Assembly (NCBI GenBank): GCA_033283175.1
Contig: JAWMQM010000002.1
Span: forward strand, 868,001-932,000
Origin: Pseudomaricurvus sp033283175
Lineage (GTDB): Bacteria > Pseudomonadota > Gammaproteobacteria > Pseudomonadales > Cellvibrionaceae
DNA length: 64,000 nt
Direction of reading: 5' to 3'
The notes below the pieces were generated by a model that worked only from the letters and a program-made list of their open reading frames with translations, searched no databases and was not told where the DNA came from. Each line of letters starts with the position of its first letter. Position 1 is the stretch's first letter. This document shows positions 18,144 to 26,863 of this stretch, in pieces. Both the position numbers and the translations under genes were made by a program.

Positions 18144-18935
18144 TTACTTTTTCAGGCGCTTTCTGCGGCCACCGGCCAGGCCCATCATCAGCAGACCCAG
18201 ACCCATGATGGAGAGAACTTCGGGCTCGGGAACTGCTGCACTGATACCCTTGACACGGAGATCCAGGTCATCAAGGAGGCCGCCTTCATTGAAGACATTC
18301 AGCACCAGGTTGATCTTGTTGACACTGGTCAGATCAGCCGCACCCCCGACACCGCACTCTACGTTGACAGCGGCACAATTACCCCACAGGGCAAACGGAA
18401 GGTAGAACACCTGACCAGGCTCGACCACAGGAGCCGCTTCCAGAGTCACAAGAGACCAGACATCAGCACTTGTTTCTACATAGATCTGGAAGAACCACTG
18501 GTTGGGGCCGCCACCGTCAGAAGATTCAACGTCAATTGACAGAGTATCGATCGCACCACCGATGGTAAGATCCACACCGCCGAGGCCAACCGCCGCGCCA
18601 CCAACACCGGCACCATCCCATGCAATCACAGCCTGACCTTCTACGTTGGTATCGTTGCTGAAGTTAAACACACCGTCATAGACAAACGCTGTAGAACTTG
18701 CAGCTGTTGGAACACAACCGGCGATACAGGTTACTGACACATCACGATATTCGCCCAGGATTGTGGACAAAGGGCCGTCTGTGCCATTAGCTGTTGTCAA
18801 ATTTGTGTCCGTAGTGACGACGAACGGACCAGGGCCAACAGTATCAAAGAAGTCGATAACGACTTCGTCCGCGTGGGAAACCGCACTTGCGGCCATAAAC
18901 AGCGGCAGCGCCATCGCGCTTAAAAATCTTTTCAT
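18144..18935 (-). CDS. PEP-CTERM sorting-signal protein (exosortase substrate)
   Basis: 263-aa secreted protein. The Sec signal MKRFLSAMALPLFMAASAVSHA starts at the ATG at 18935, which has AGGAGA upstream. The mature part is a beta-rich, Gly/Asp-rich domain with two Cys pairs (CIAGC; CAAVNVEC). The C-terminus has the PEP-CTERM tripartite signal: VPEPEVLSI, a hydrophobic helix and a basic tail GGRRKRLKK. The exosortase would cut and export it after recognition of the PEP box. A -24/-12 promoter lies 164-179 bases upstream and a terminator follows. The binding or structural role of the domain is not known. Confidence 0.9.
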   Translation of the reverse strand: MKRFLSAMALPLFMAASAVSHADEVVIDFFDTVGPGPFVVTTDTNLTTANGTDGPLSTILGEYRDVSVTCIAGCVPTAASSTAFVYDGVFNFSNDTNVEGQAVIAWDGAGVGGAAVGLGGVDLTIGGAIDTLSIDVESSDGGGPNQWFFQIYVETSADVWSLVTLEAAPVVEPGQVFYLPFALWGNCAAVNVECGVGGAADLTSVNKINLVLNVFNEGGLLDDLDLRVKGISAAVPEPEVLSIMGLGLLMMGLAGGRRKRLKK

Positions 18936-19422
18936 AGTCTTTCTCCTAGCCCCGCATCCATCAGACTGAGCCATTTCCGTTGATTTGAAAAAGAGTTTGT
19001 TAAAAGCATCCATACTTAATCCGTCCCTCAAAGTTAAGCCTTCTGGTAACACCCTCCCGGATAACGGGAAAGGTTTTCTCTACCGACACAGGTTATAAAG
19101 CCAAAGCCGTGCCATGTTTATTTTTTCTATATTTTACAGAAGGTTAACGAAACCAAACTGAAATTGAGGAAGGAAACAGCGACATAATGTAAAGGATACC
19201 GACACCCATCCAGGCGACACAGTCGCGATGGTATTTGCCTGCCAGCTCCACCCGCTCTGGATTCTTTAAACCTGGCTGATCTATAGTAGCCCTACGCGCC
19301 AAAAGGACCGTTATCCTGTAAAAAAAGCTGTCTATATAAGAATTACAGCTATTCAAAATTAGTTTATATGCGCGATAGGCATTTAGAATAAGCATCAGGA
19401 ACCAGGGATTCAGGAGAAATCA
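18936..19422. other. Divergent control region between the PEP-CTERM gene and prsT
   Basis: About 490 bases without a convincing gene. It contains a sigma54 promoter reading towards the PEP-CTERM gene (19099-19114). On the other side is the leader of prsT with a short AT-rich tract at 19310-19390. PrsR sites, if present, should lie upstream of the sigma54 element at about 19150-19300; I could not define one by eye. Confidence 0.5.
19099..19114 (-). promoter_or_regulatory. Sigma54 (-24/-12) promoter for the PEP-CTERM gene
   Basis: Minus-strand TGGCACGGCTTTGGCT. The -24 TGGCACG is a full match, and GG and GC are exactly 10 bases apart as required. The -12 box TGGCT differs from TTGCT at one base. 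Start of transcription would be near 19087, giving a leader of about 150 bases. It fits the presence of the sigma54 activator gene prsR 5 kb away in the same locus. Confidence 0.75.
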
Positions 19423-22278
19423 ATGAAAGGATGTATTGGCGGCAAATCGATGCCTGTGAATTTGACAGGCTCGTCTCTGCAGCTCCCCCGTAAAGACACC
19501 AGGCCACTCTTGCAACGACGGGCATCAACAGTCACAAATCTGATGGCTGCCATGCTGTTGGCAGGGCTTATAACCGGTTGCCAGCCAGAACAGGACCCTG
19601 ATGTTCTGTTCCAGGAAGCCAGACATTCGATGGACAGCGGTGACGTCAATGCCGCCATCATCCAGTTGAAGGTCATTCTGCAGGAATACCCCGGGCACCT
19701 CCCTTCGCGCATCCAGATCGGGCGCCTCTACCAAACTATCGGTGACCCACTGGCTGCTGAAAAAGAGCTCGAGTATGCCCTGAACCGTGGCGGTGACAAA
19801 GATGCCATCATACCTGCCCTGCTGAGTATCTATGTCACTCTGGGTCGGGCCGAAAAGGCGGTCGATCTGCCGGTAGAGGACCTGACACCCGAAAACCTAG
19901 GTATCGCCTACGCCTTCCAGTCCCAGGCCCAGTTGATGCTGGGCAATGAAGACAAAGCACAAACCCTGCTGGATAAAGCCAATGAGCTCTCCGGCGAAAG
20001 CCCGGAAGTCAAGACCACTTCCGCAGCGTTTTCCCTTGTTGATGACCGGGAGCAGGCCAAACAATTGCTGCGCGAGGTAGTAGAAAAGGATCCTGCCTAC
20101 GCGCCGGCCTGGAGCCGCCTCGCGGTTATCTATGACGCGGAGAAGGATCCGGGCTCTGCCGAGGAAGCCTATGATGAAGCCATCAAGCTGAATGGCGGGG
20201 TAGTCGATTACCTCAGACGCGCCTCTCTGAGACTCAGGAACGGCAATCTGGATGGCGCCCAGGCCGACGTCAATGTCGCCCGCAAGATGGCTCCCAACTA
20301 TTTCGAACTGGACTTCCTGCAGGGGCAGATCTACATGGCCCAAAACAGGCTGGAAGATTCACAGAACGCCTTCCTGCAAACCTACTCCAAGAAAGCCGAT
20401 TTCACCCCCGGGCTCTACTATCTGGCACTGAACAGCTATCTGCTGCAACAGTACGATACCGCACTTGATCTGGCGGAAACCTACTATCAGGAAGCCGGGC
20501 AGAATCTGCCAGGCCGACTGCTGCTAGCGCAGGTGTTATTGAGGCAGGGTAATTTCCTGAGACCGATCGAACTGCTGCAAAGCTCTGCCGAGGAAGAGCC
20601 CGAAAACCTGCAGGTCATCGCCACGCTTGCCGACGCCTACCACGGTGCTGGCCAGTTTGATAAAGAACTGCCCCTGTTAAACAAACTGACAGCCCTGAGA
20701 GGCGACTCGGAATTCCTGCAATATCGCCGCATTGTGGCCCAGCTCCGCAGCGGGAAGGCACAGGAAGGTCTTGCGCAAGCACAGAGTGTCCTGGCCAGCA
20801 AACCGGACAACTGGCCGGTTGCGCAGGCACTGGTTCAGTATCACTCTGTCGCCCGCTCCTTTGATAAAGCCCTGGAGGCCGCACAGAGTTTCGCCCGCAA
20901 CAACCCGGATAGCGCCCAGGCCTTCAATCTGCTCGGCGTCAGCCAGCTTCAGGCCGGGCAAACAGCAGAGGCAAAAGCGAGCTTTGCCAAAGCCCATTCA
21001 CTGGAGCCGTCCAACATCAAGATCCTGCACAATATGGCGCTGGTAGCCCTGACTGAAAAAGATATCTCAAGTGCCAAGTCCTACTACCAAAAAGCACTCA
21101 AGACCGATGCAACCGACCTGGCAACACTGCTCAAATTAGCCGCACTGGAACGAGCGGATGACAAGAAAGCCTTTGTCTCGCACCTGCAGACAGCGATCAC
21201 CCATCATCCGGAAGCACTGCATCCCCGCTATTTGCTGGCACGCTACTACCTGGAAAACCGGGAGACGGAGAAAGTCCTGCGCACCCTGGGTGACTACAAC
21301 GTCTACGACACCTACAACCGGGAGATAGCCCTGTTGCAGGCAGAATATTATTTCTATACCGGTGACAGTAAGGAAGCCGAGCGCCTGTGCGACCTGACGA
21401 TCCGGAACAACGCCGACGACATCGATGCCCTGTTCCTCAAATCGCAGTTGCTCAGACTCAGGAAGGAGGACGCAGCTGCGGGCAAACTGATTTCTCGCAT
21501 CCTCAAACTTCAACCAGATTACCTGCTGGCTAATATTGACTACATTGACGATCTTACCCGGCGCAAGGATTTCAGCGGCGCAGAGCAACACGCCGAGCGC
21601 ATGCTGGGCAAGTATCCGGGCAGTCCCCAGTTGTTGATGAAACTCGGTATTGCTCAGCGAGCGCTGGGGAAATCCAGTGAAGCCAGGGACAGCCTTGAGC
21701 AGGCCTATAAGAATGCACCCGGCGCTGTCACCCTCGCCCCCTACGCCAGCCTGCTATTCGAGACTGAGCCCAACGAGGCCCTGTCGCTGCTTGAGGGACG
21801 TATCTCGCAGCACCCGGAGGAAGTCCCCAGCCGAAGTTTGCTTGCCGGTCTTTACCTGAAGGAAGGTCGGGAGACAGCCGCAGCAAAACAGTATGAAAGC
21901 ATCCTCAAAACCGCCCCCAACAACCTGCTTGCCCTGAACAACCTGGCCTGGCTCTACCGGCAGGACAAGCCGGAAACGGCACTGGATTACTCGCGTAAGG
22001 CTACCCGCCTGCAGGCGGGCTCACCGCCACTGCTGGATACTCTCGCTGTGGTCCTGATGCACAATGAGTACTATGACCGGGCACTGGAAGCTATTAACGA
22101 AGCCACCCGGAACTCCACGCCCGGCCAGGGTGATCCCACCTATTTTTTCCATAAAGCCCAGATTCTGGATGCCATGGGCAAAAAGGATGAGAGCAAGCTG
22201 ATCCTCAACGCACTGCTGGATAGCGAAACCGACTTTCCGGAAAAGGCGGAAGCGCAGGACATGCTCAAGCGTCTGTAA
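19423..22278 (+). CDS. prsT: PEP-CTERM system TPR-repeat lipoprotein PrsT
   Basis: 951-aa TPR protein (TIGR02917 type) found with PrsK/PrsR in exosortase genomes. A lipoprotein signal ends in LITGC near residue 53 after an unusually long basic n-region. The rest is an array of about 20 tetratricopeptide repeats, for example SRIQIGRLYQTIGDPLAAEKE and LLALNNLAWLYRQDKPETAL. It is likely anchored in the outer membrane and acts as a scaffold for polysaccharide or PEP-CTERM protein export. It is followed by its own terminator. Confidence 0.92.
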   Translation: MKGCIGGKSMPVNLTGSSLQLPRKDTRPLLQRRASTVTNLMAAMLLAGLITGCQPEQDPDVLFQEARHSMDSGDVNAAIIQLKVILQEYPGHLPSRIQIGRLYQTIGDPLAAEKELEYALNRGGDKDAIIPALLSIYVTLGRAEKAVDLPVEDLTPENLGIAYAFQSQAQLMLGNEDKAQTLLDKANELSGESPEVKTTSAAFSLVDDREQAKQLLREVVEKDPAYAPAWSRLAVIYDAEKDPGSAEEAYDEAIKLNGGVVDYLRRASLRLRNGNLDGAQADVNVARKMAPNYFELDFLQGQIYMAQNRLEDSQNAFLQTYSKKADFTPGLYYLALNSYLLQQYDTALDLAETYYQEAGQNLPGRLLLAQVLLRQGNFLRPIELLQSSAEEEPENLQVIATLADAYHGAGQFDKELPLLNKLTALRGDSEFLQYRRIVAQLRSGKAQEGLAQAQSVLASKPDNWPVAQALVQYHSVARSFDKALEAAQSFARNNPDSAQAFNLLGVSQLQAGQTAEAKASFAKAHSLEPSNIKILHNMALVALTEKDISSAKSYYQKALKTDATDLATLLKLAALERADDKKAFVSHLQTAITHHPEALHPRYLLARYYLENRETEKVLRTLGDYNVYDTYNREIALLQAEYYFYTGDSKEAERLCDLTIRNNADDIDALFLKSQLLRLRKEDAAAGKLISRILKLQPDYLLANIDYIDDLTRRKDFSGAEQHAERMLGKYPGSPQLLMKLGIAQRALGKSSEARDSLEQAYKNAPGAVTLAPYASLLFETEPNEALSLLEGRISQHPEEVPSRSLLAGLYLKEGRETAAAKQYESILKTAPNNLLALNNLAWLYRQDKPETALDYSRKATRLQAGSPPLLDTLAVVLMHNEYYDRALEAINEATRNSTPGQGDPTYFFHKAQILDAMGKKDESKLILNALLDSETDFPEKAEAQDMLKRL

Positions 22279-22294
22279 GTGAAGGTACGACGGA

Positions 22295-22324
22295 TTCCGG
22301 GAGGCAGCAGTCTCCCGGGATTTT
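22295..22324 (+). terminator. Rho-independent terminator after prsT
   Basis: Stem TTCCGGGAG / CTCCCGGGA (one G-U pair) with an 8-base loop and a TTTT tail, 16 bases after the prsT stop. Confidence 0.8.
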
Positions 22325-22445
22325 ACGCACCGGCGGGCCTGACTAAGGTCTGTCTCCAGCAAAAATCCCCGGCAGGAATCCCTACCAAAGAATCCCCGCC
22401 CGGGAGCCAAACCAGCCTGAGGACTGGATGCCGGATAGCAGGTTC

Positions 22446-24467
22446 TTACCCTGCCTGCTTCCCGTTGCTGACAATCAAGTCCTGCAAGGGCTTACGCAGC
22501 GATCGTGAAACGGGTGCCTTGCCATAGCCCATCCGCCCCATGAACACGGCTCCGGATACATCGCCGTCGCCCAGGTGAGCCGCCAATTGGCTGGATAGCC
22601 CTTTCCGGACCAACGCAGCCTTTTCGGCCTGAGCACCGTCTTCTGTAAAGCTGACTCCATCCTGGTCATACTGTGCAAAGATCAGAGGTGTCATCTCCGG
22701 CTGAAACTGCAAGCCCAGCTTGTGTGACTCTAGCCAGACACGTTGCACTGCCCTGCCACCCTGCAGATAAAATTCAGGTGTGTTGCCTGGATTTTTTGCT
22801 ACCAGAATAAAGTGTGCGCCACAAAAATAGCCCGGCAGGAAATCGAGTTCGAGCCGGGGCAGCCAGGTACCCGCCAGGTAACGGTTCATAAAGCTTACCC
22901 GCTGCCAGCTCTGCAGTGCCCAACGCATCAGTCTGATGGTCAGTGGATCCGCCCCGACCGCACGATCAGGGATACGATCTTCGCTGTAACGTGCGTTCCA
23001 CTGGATCACCTGACGATGGACTTCGAACCCTTCCCGAATACTCAGGCGCAAGCCTGCGCTGAGAAACAGTAATTTCGCCATTTGCCAGCAGGAGCGGCGG
23101 TCAGCCATCCAGACCAGGTTATAGTCCTCACCGGCAGCCTGCTCCAACCGCTCCCGGATTGGGGCTGGCAGAGCGGTGGTTTTCAATGGCCGGCGCTGTA
23201 CCGTACGGGACTTGACGTAGGGTAACCATGGGCTGCTGCTCAGCGCCGGATCATCGACAAGATCCACGTCCACGATCAGGCCCTGATCGTCCTCCCCCGG
23301 CTGGCAACGCCATTCAAGTTTCAACTGCTCCGCGCTCGCGGCGATATCCAGCGTCTCCAGCAGTGCACCGAGTGCTATCTGTGTCGCCCGCCCCTGCAGA
23401 TCGTACACACACCAATCCCGGGTATCGCGGCTGTGGATCCGAAGACGTCTGGGCCCCAGGATTTCAAAACGCCACGGCTGTGTATTGTCCCCACTGGGGG
23501 CCCAGCGTGCCGACTCCAGGATTCCGCCCAGCACGGGGTCGGCTATGGTCAGTGCAGCGCCATTTCGCGGCTGATTCTGTTGCGGCGTCGGCGACGGTTT
23601 GTCCGGCTTGTGCAGTCTTTTACGGGCGTACAGCAACAACAACACCTGTATGGGATTGCGGTTACCCCACGGGCGCCAGGTCCTTTTCAGGCGGTTACGA
23701 TAGGCATCGAAATGCAAGCCCCAGGGGGCCGCAACCACCTTGCCCCGGTTCAGCAGTATCTTCAGTGAATTGGTCGCGGCCACCGCGGCACACAATTCAC
23801 AAGCCATAACCGTTGAAGGGCCTTTGCGATTATCCATATCCACCAGGCTGTCGTCGGTCAGGTAGGCAGCCTGCAACACCGAAGGCGCCAGGCCAATCAG
23901 GAAGCGCAGGCGACGCTCTTCTTCAGAACGCCCTTCCATGCAGAAGTAATCCTCGAAACTCATACCCCCTGGTCTGAAGCAGAGAAACGCTGTACCCATG
24001 CCCAGCGGAGCCGCAGTCAACGCCACCACGCCCTTCTCATAACAGGCCCCGAATACCTTGCGCCGGATATCGAGCACGAAAAAATCGAGCCCGTCGATAT
24101 AGAGATCCACCCCCTCGAGGAACTCATCCAGGTTCGCCTCATTGACCCCTTCGGGAAACTGCCGGATCTGCACCTGTGGGTTGATGGCCCGGGCCATCTC
24201 CGCCACCACTTCGATTTTCGGGCGACCAATAGTGTTGAGGTTCGCCCCGGCCTGGCGATTGAAATTGCCAAGCTCGAACACATCCATATCCGAGATATGA
24301 AACCTGCCAACACCCAGCCGAGCCAACGTCAGCAGATGACTGCCGCCTACACCACCCAGCCCGGCAATGGCAACTGTCTTGGCCTGCAGGATTCCCTGCT
24401 CGGCTTCCGTTACCCAACCGATGTTGCGGGAGAAAGCTTCGTGGTAATCAAACCCTGTCACTGGCAC
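22446..24467 (-). CDS. E1-like (ThiF/MoeB) adenylyltransferase fused to a nitroreductase-like domain
   Basis: 673-aa two-domain protein. Residues about 1-280 are a ThiF-type domain: nucleotide motif VAIAGLGGVGGSHLLTLARLGV and the FNRQAG segment that follows the metal/ATP-binding Asp. Residues about 310-640 are like FMN nitroreductases (SARWAPSGDNTQPWRFEILG; a second half with LFLSAGLRLSIREGFEVHRQ). The start overlaps the acyltransferase gene by 10 bases, so the two are co-translated. Fusions of this kind occur near exosortase-associated acyltransferases. A reasonable guess is adenylation of a carboxylate followed by a flavin-dependent redox step; the substrate is unknown. Confidence 0.85.
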   Translation of the reverse strand: MPVTGFDYHEAFSRNIGWVTEAEQGILQAKTVAIAGLGGVGGSHLLTLARLGVGRFHISDMDVFELGNFNRQAGANLNTIGRPKIEVVAEMARAINPQVQIRQFPEGVNEANLDEFLEGVDLYIDGLDFFVLDIRRKVFGACYEKGVVALTAAPLGMGTAFLCFRPGGMSFEDYFCMEGRSEEERRLRFLIGLAPSVLQAAYLTDDSLVDMDNRKGPSTVMACELCAAVAATNSLKILLNRGKVVAAPWGLHFDAYRNRLKRTWRPWGNRNPIQVLLLLYARKRLHKPDKPSPTPQQNQPRNGAALTIADPVLGGILESARWAPSGDNTQPWRFEILGPRRLRIHSRDTRDWCVYDLQGRATQIALGALLETLDIAASAEQLKLEWRCQPGEDDQGLIVDVDLVDDPALSSSPWLPYVKSRTVQRRPLKTTALPAPIRERLEQAAGEDYNLVWMADRRSCWQMAKLLFLSAGLRLSIREGFEVHRQVIQWNARYSEDRIPDRAVGADPLTIRLMRWALQSWQRVSFMNRYLAGTWLPRLELDFLPGYFCGAHFILVAKNPGNTPEFYLQGGRAVQRVWLESHKLGLQFQPEMTPLIFAQYDQDGVSFTEDGAQAEKAALVRKGLSSQLAAHLGDGDVSGAVFMGRMGYGKAPVSRSLRKPLQDLIVSNGKQAG

Positions 24468-25246
24468 TCCCGAATTCTGTGGTGCCGCGGCTGTTGCAGA
24501 GTTTGCAGCGCACTGTGATTGGCAAAAACCCGGTGAATCTCCTGGTACAGTTCACGCAGCTCGCCACGCAGACCGGCTTCCGCTTCAGTCGCGGTGATGT
24601 AATAAGGGGCACGATAGCCGTGATAGTAGATGGGGTTGCCTACCGGCTTCACCCGTATGCCCGCCCTGGCCAGCAACCGTGGCAGGAAGGGTTCAGTTAC
24701 CATAAAAGCATTGTGTCGACCGCTTAGCATGGACAGGGCCGTACTGGCCAAAAACGCCGATACCGCTATCAGCGGGAATGTACGCCGTTCACTGCGATCA
24801 GGGTGCTCAACGGTGTCCGGCGCCCCCCACATATTCTGGCTTTCACCTCGCCGCTTGCGGAACTCCCGGGCCACCGCCAGCCGGGAGACCTCACAAAGTG
24901 ACTCACGGGGCAAATCCAATGCCGTAAAAAAGCGTTCATCCAGGCTGGCCGAACAGTATTTTTCGAAGGGTAAGGGGTCCGTATCCCGGGACGCAAATGT
25001 GGGCACCATCCTCACGCAGCCTGCCGGACTGCCGGTGGGACGATGGCGGATCAGGCAGTGCAGGGATTGCTGGTCGAACTCGTCCTGCTCAAGATGATCT
25101 GGAAAGTGGGAACTCTCCTCAAAGCCGAACTCTTCACAGTAGACCCGGTATCTCAGCGCGTACACTTCCCGGAGCGATTGCGGATCGTCAGCCAGCTGCA
25201 CGTCAAAATACTCTTGAAACGTTTGGCTCAAAGTGGGGTTGGCCAT
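24458..25246 (-). CDS. PEP-CTERM/exosortase system-associated acyltransferase (TIGR03694)
   Basis: 262-aa relative of LuxI/FeeM N-acyl amino acid synthases found only beside exosortase systems. The N-terminal motif reads LREVYALRYRVYCEEFGFEE, with the conserved Arg and Trp/Phe positions of autoinducer synthases. CEVSRLAVAREFRKRRGE is the usual central strand-turn. It probably transfers an acyl chain from acyl-ACP to an amine to make a signal or surface lipid. It is the first gene of a two-gene unit with the E1-like/nitroreductase fusion. Confidence 0.9.
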   Translation of the reverse strand: MANPTLSQTFQEYFDVQLADDPQSLREVYALRYRVYCEEFGFEESSHFPDHLEQDEFDQQSLHCLIRHRPTGSPAGCVRMVPTFASRDTDPLPFEKYCSASLDERFFTALDLPRESLCEVSRLAVAREFRKRRGESQNMWGAPDTVEHPDRSERRTFPLIAVSAFLASTALSMLSGRHNAFMVTEPFLPRLLARAGIRVKPVGNPIYYHGYRAPYYITATEAEAGLRGELRELYQEIHRVFANHSALQTLQQPRHHRIRECQ

Positions 25247-25306
25247 AGAACACGTCCTTCCATGCAGACCTTTGTCATTCTGTTGTTGATTGTAAACTCC
25301 CGACGC

Positions 25307-25328
25307 CGTCAGTCACCCATGACTGACG
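25307..25328. repeat. Perfect hairpin between the phosphatase and acyltransferase genes
   Basis: CGTCAGTCA / TGACTGACG arms (9 bp, no mismatch) with a 4-base spacer (CCCA), 61 bases upstream of the acyltransferase start. No T run follows on either strand, so it is either an operator or a structured leader element and not a normal terminator. Confidence 0.5.
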
Positions 25329-25371
25329 CTGATTGTCGCTGGATACTACAGCTGGTTTTCTGAAACTTGAT

Positions 25372-25851
25372 CTACTTCTGAATCTTCAGGTGCGCCACAA
25401 AGCCATCCAGGGCCTCGGACAACAGATCAAATACACTGGCAAACCCCTGCTCCGTGCTGTAGTAGGGATCAGGCACTTCCTGATCCCGGACGGGTTCACT
25501 GGCGAACAGGGTAATCAGACTGGCACCCGCCGGCATGTCACCGTCGCACATCTCGGCCAATACTGTCAGGTGGCGCTGGTTCATCACCAACACGTAGTCC
25601 GCCTGCTGCAGCTCCCTGGGTTTCAGTTGCCGGGTGCGCATTTTACCCAGGTCCACCCCGTTTCGCTGACTCACACGTACCGCCCTGGGATCCGCCTTCA
25701 GACCGGCTACCGGCACGCGGATACCCCGGGACTCCACTTTCACCTTGATGCCTTTTGCCTGGGCGGACAACTTGCTTTTGAGAATCCCTTCCGCCATCGG
25801 CGAACGGCAAAGGTTGGCGGTACACACCACCAGGACTCGAATCGCAGCCAC
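25372..25851 (-). CDS. Low-molecular-weight protein-tyrosine phosphatase (Wzb/Etp-like)
   Basis: 159-aa enzyme. The active-site loop VCTANLCRS holds the nucleophile Cys10 and Arg16, and the general-acid Asp is in VPDPYY. Bacterial members dephosphorylate BY-kinases of polysaccharide systems, so the autokinase at 81-1199 is a natural partner, although 24 kb away. Its start overlaps the stop of the upstream protease gene by one base, which implies co-transcription with it. Confidence 0.92.
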   Translation of the reverse strand: MAAIRVLVVCTANLCRSPMAEGILKSKLSAQAKGIKVKVESRGIRVPVAGLKADPRAVRVSQRNGVDLGKMRTRQLKPRELQQADYVLVMNQRHLTVLAEMCDGDMPAGASLITLFASEPVRDQEVPDPYYSTEQGFASVFDLLSEALDGFVAHLKIQK

Positions 25852-26642
25852 TAGCGCACCTGCTTCAGCAGATCGTTTACATAGCGAACCGGGATGGCGT
25901 AGGTGATGCCAGAGGGGGCCTGTAACAGGGTCTCCTTGGTCTGCTTCACAAAGACACTGTTGACCACGCCTACCACCTCCCCGCTCCGGCCATCAAAGAC
26001 AGGGCTACCACTGTTGCCCGGATAAGCGATGGCATCCAGCTGGTAGACCTCGAAAGGCTGGCGTAACGCTTTGATCTGGGCGGCACTGAGAGTGCCCGAG
26101 GAGATAGCAGGGATGACCAGAGGTGTCCTGGCAGAAATAATGGTTTGGTTGGTGACCGGAAACAGCCCCAGCACCATACCCAGGGGAAAGCCGGTAAAGA
26201 ACACGCTCTCCCCCTCGCGGATCATGTCATTTTTAGCCAGCTTCAGTGGCTTGAAGTTCAGCGTGGTCTGTATCCGCAGGACCGCCAGATCGTGCTCAAC
26301 ATCCTTGGCCACAACTTCGGCAGAATGAGCAGTGACCTTTTGCCCGCGGCCGACAAACACCGTCAGCTTTTCGTTGTTCTCATCATCCAGTTCCCCGGGC
26401 ACCACATGCAGGTTAGTCACCACGGTACGCCCATCCGCCACCAGGAAACCGGTGCCTTTAAACACCACAGGAGGGTTCTTGGGGTTAGCCGTCTTCACCG
26501 GTCTCATGGTGCCAACGACCACCACACCAGGCCTCACCACCTCCAGCAGATCCGCAAGTTCTGCGGCCCTGAGCGGCGTATTGACCAACAGCAGTAGCAC
26601 TGCCAATACGATCACGGATCCCTGACGAAGCACATAGTCCAT
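25851..26642 (-). CDS. Exported trypsin-like serine protease (S1C, DegP-like without PDZ)
   Basis: 263-aa chymotrypsin-fold protease with an N-terminal signal/anchor (VLRQGSVIVLAVLLLLVNTPLRA). The catalytic triad is visible: His in VVTNLHVV, Asp in VEHDLAVLRI and Ser in YPGNSGSPVFDG. No PDZ domain follows, unlike DegP/DegS. The ATG at 26642 was chosen because AGGGA lies 8 bases upstream; an ATG at 26651 is possible. It heads an operon with the tyrosine phosphatase. Confidence 0.85.
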   Translation of the reverse strand: MDYVLRQGSVIVLAVLLLLVNTPLRAAELADLLEVVRPGVVVVGTMRPVKTANPKNPPVVFKGTGFLVADGRTVVTNLHVVPGELDDENNEKLTVFVGRGQKVTAHSAEVVAKDVEHDLAVLRIQTTLNFKPLKLAKNDMIREGESVFFTGFPLGMVLGLFPVTNQTIISARTPLVIPAISSGTLSAAQIKALRQPFEVYQLDAIAYPGNSGSPVFDGRSGEVVGVVNSVFVKQTKETLLQAPSGITYAIPVRYVNDLLKQVR

Positions 26643-26863
26643 AGTTACCATCCCTGTTATCAGCACGATCTCTTCTGTTGAGATCAGTGTAGCCCGCCTG
26701 GGCGCATTGCCGGGCGACCCATGACTCAGCCTGCCCCGCCTCTGTCGCCTAAGACTACCCGACATAATCCTCCGGGGAAACCTTCCGCCAACCACTTACG
26801 GAGGCCGCAGGCAGATCCACCCATCGCCCCTGTGGTAAGATGCCTGCCTACCGTAACCCAGTG

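Noticed and set aside
19144..19395. 83-codon minus-strand frame between prsT and the PEP-CTERM gene
   Set aside because: Biased composition, no ribosome site, and it occupies the likely regulator-binding region upstream of the sigma54 promoter.
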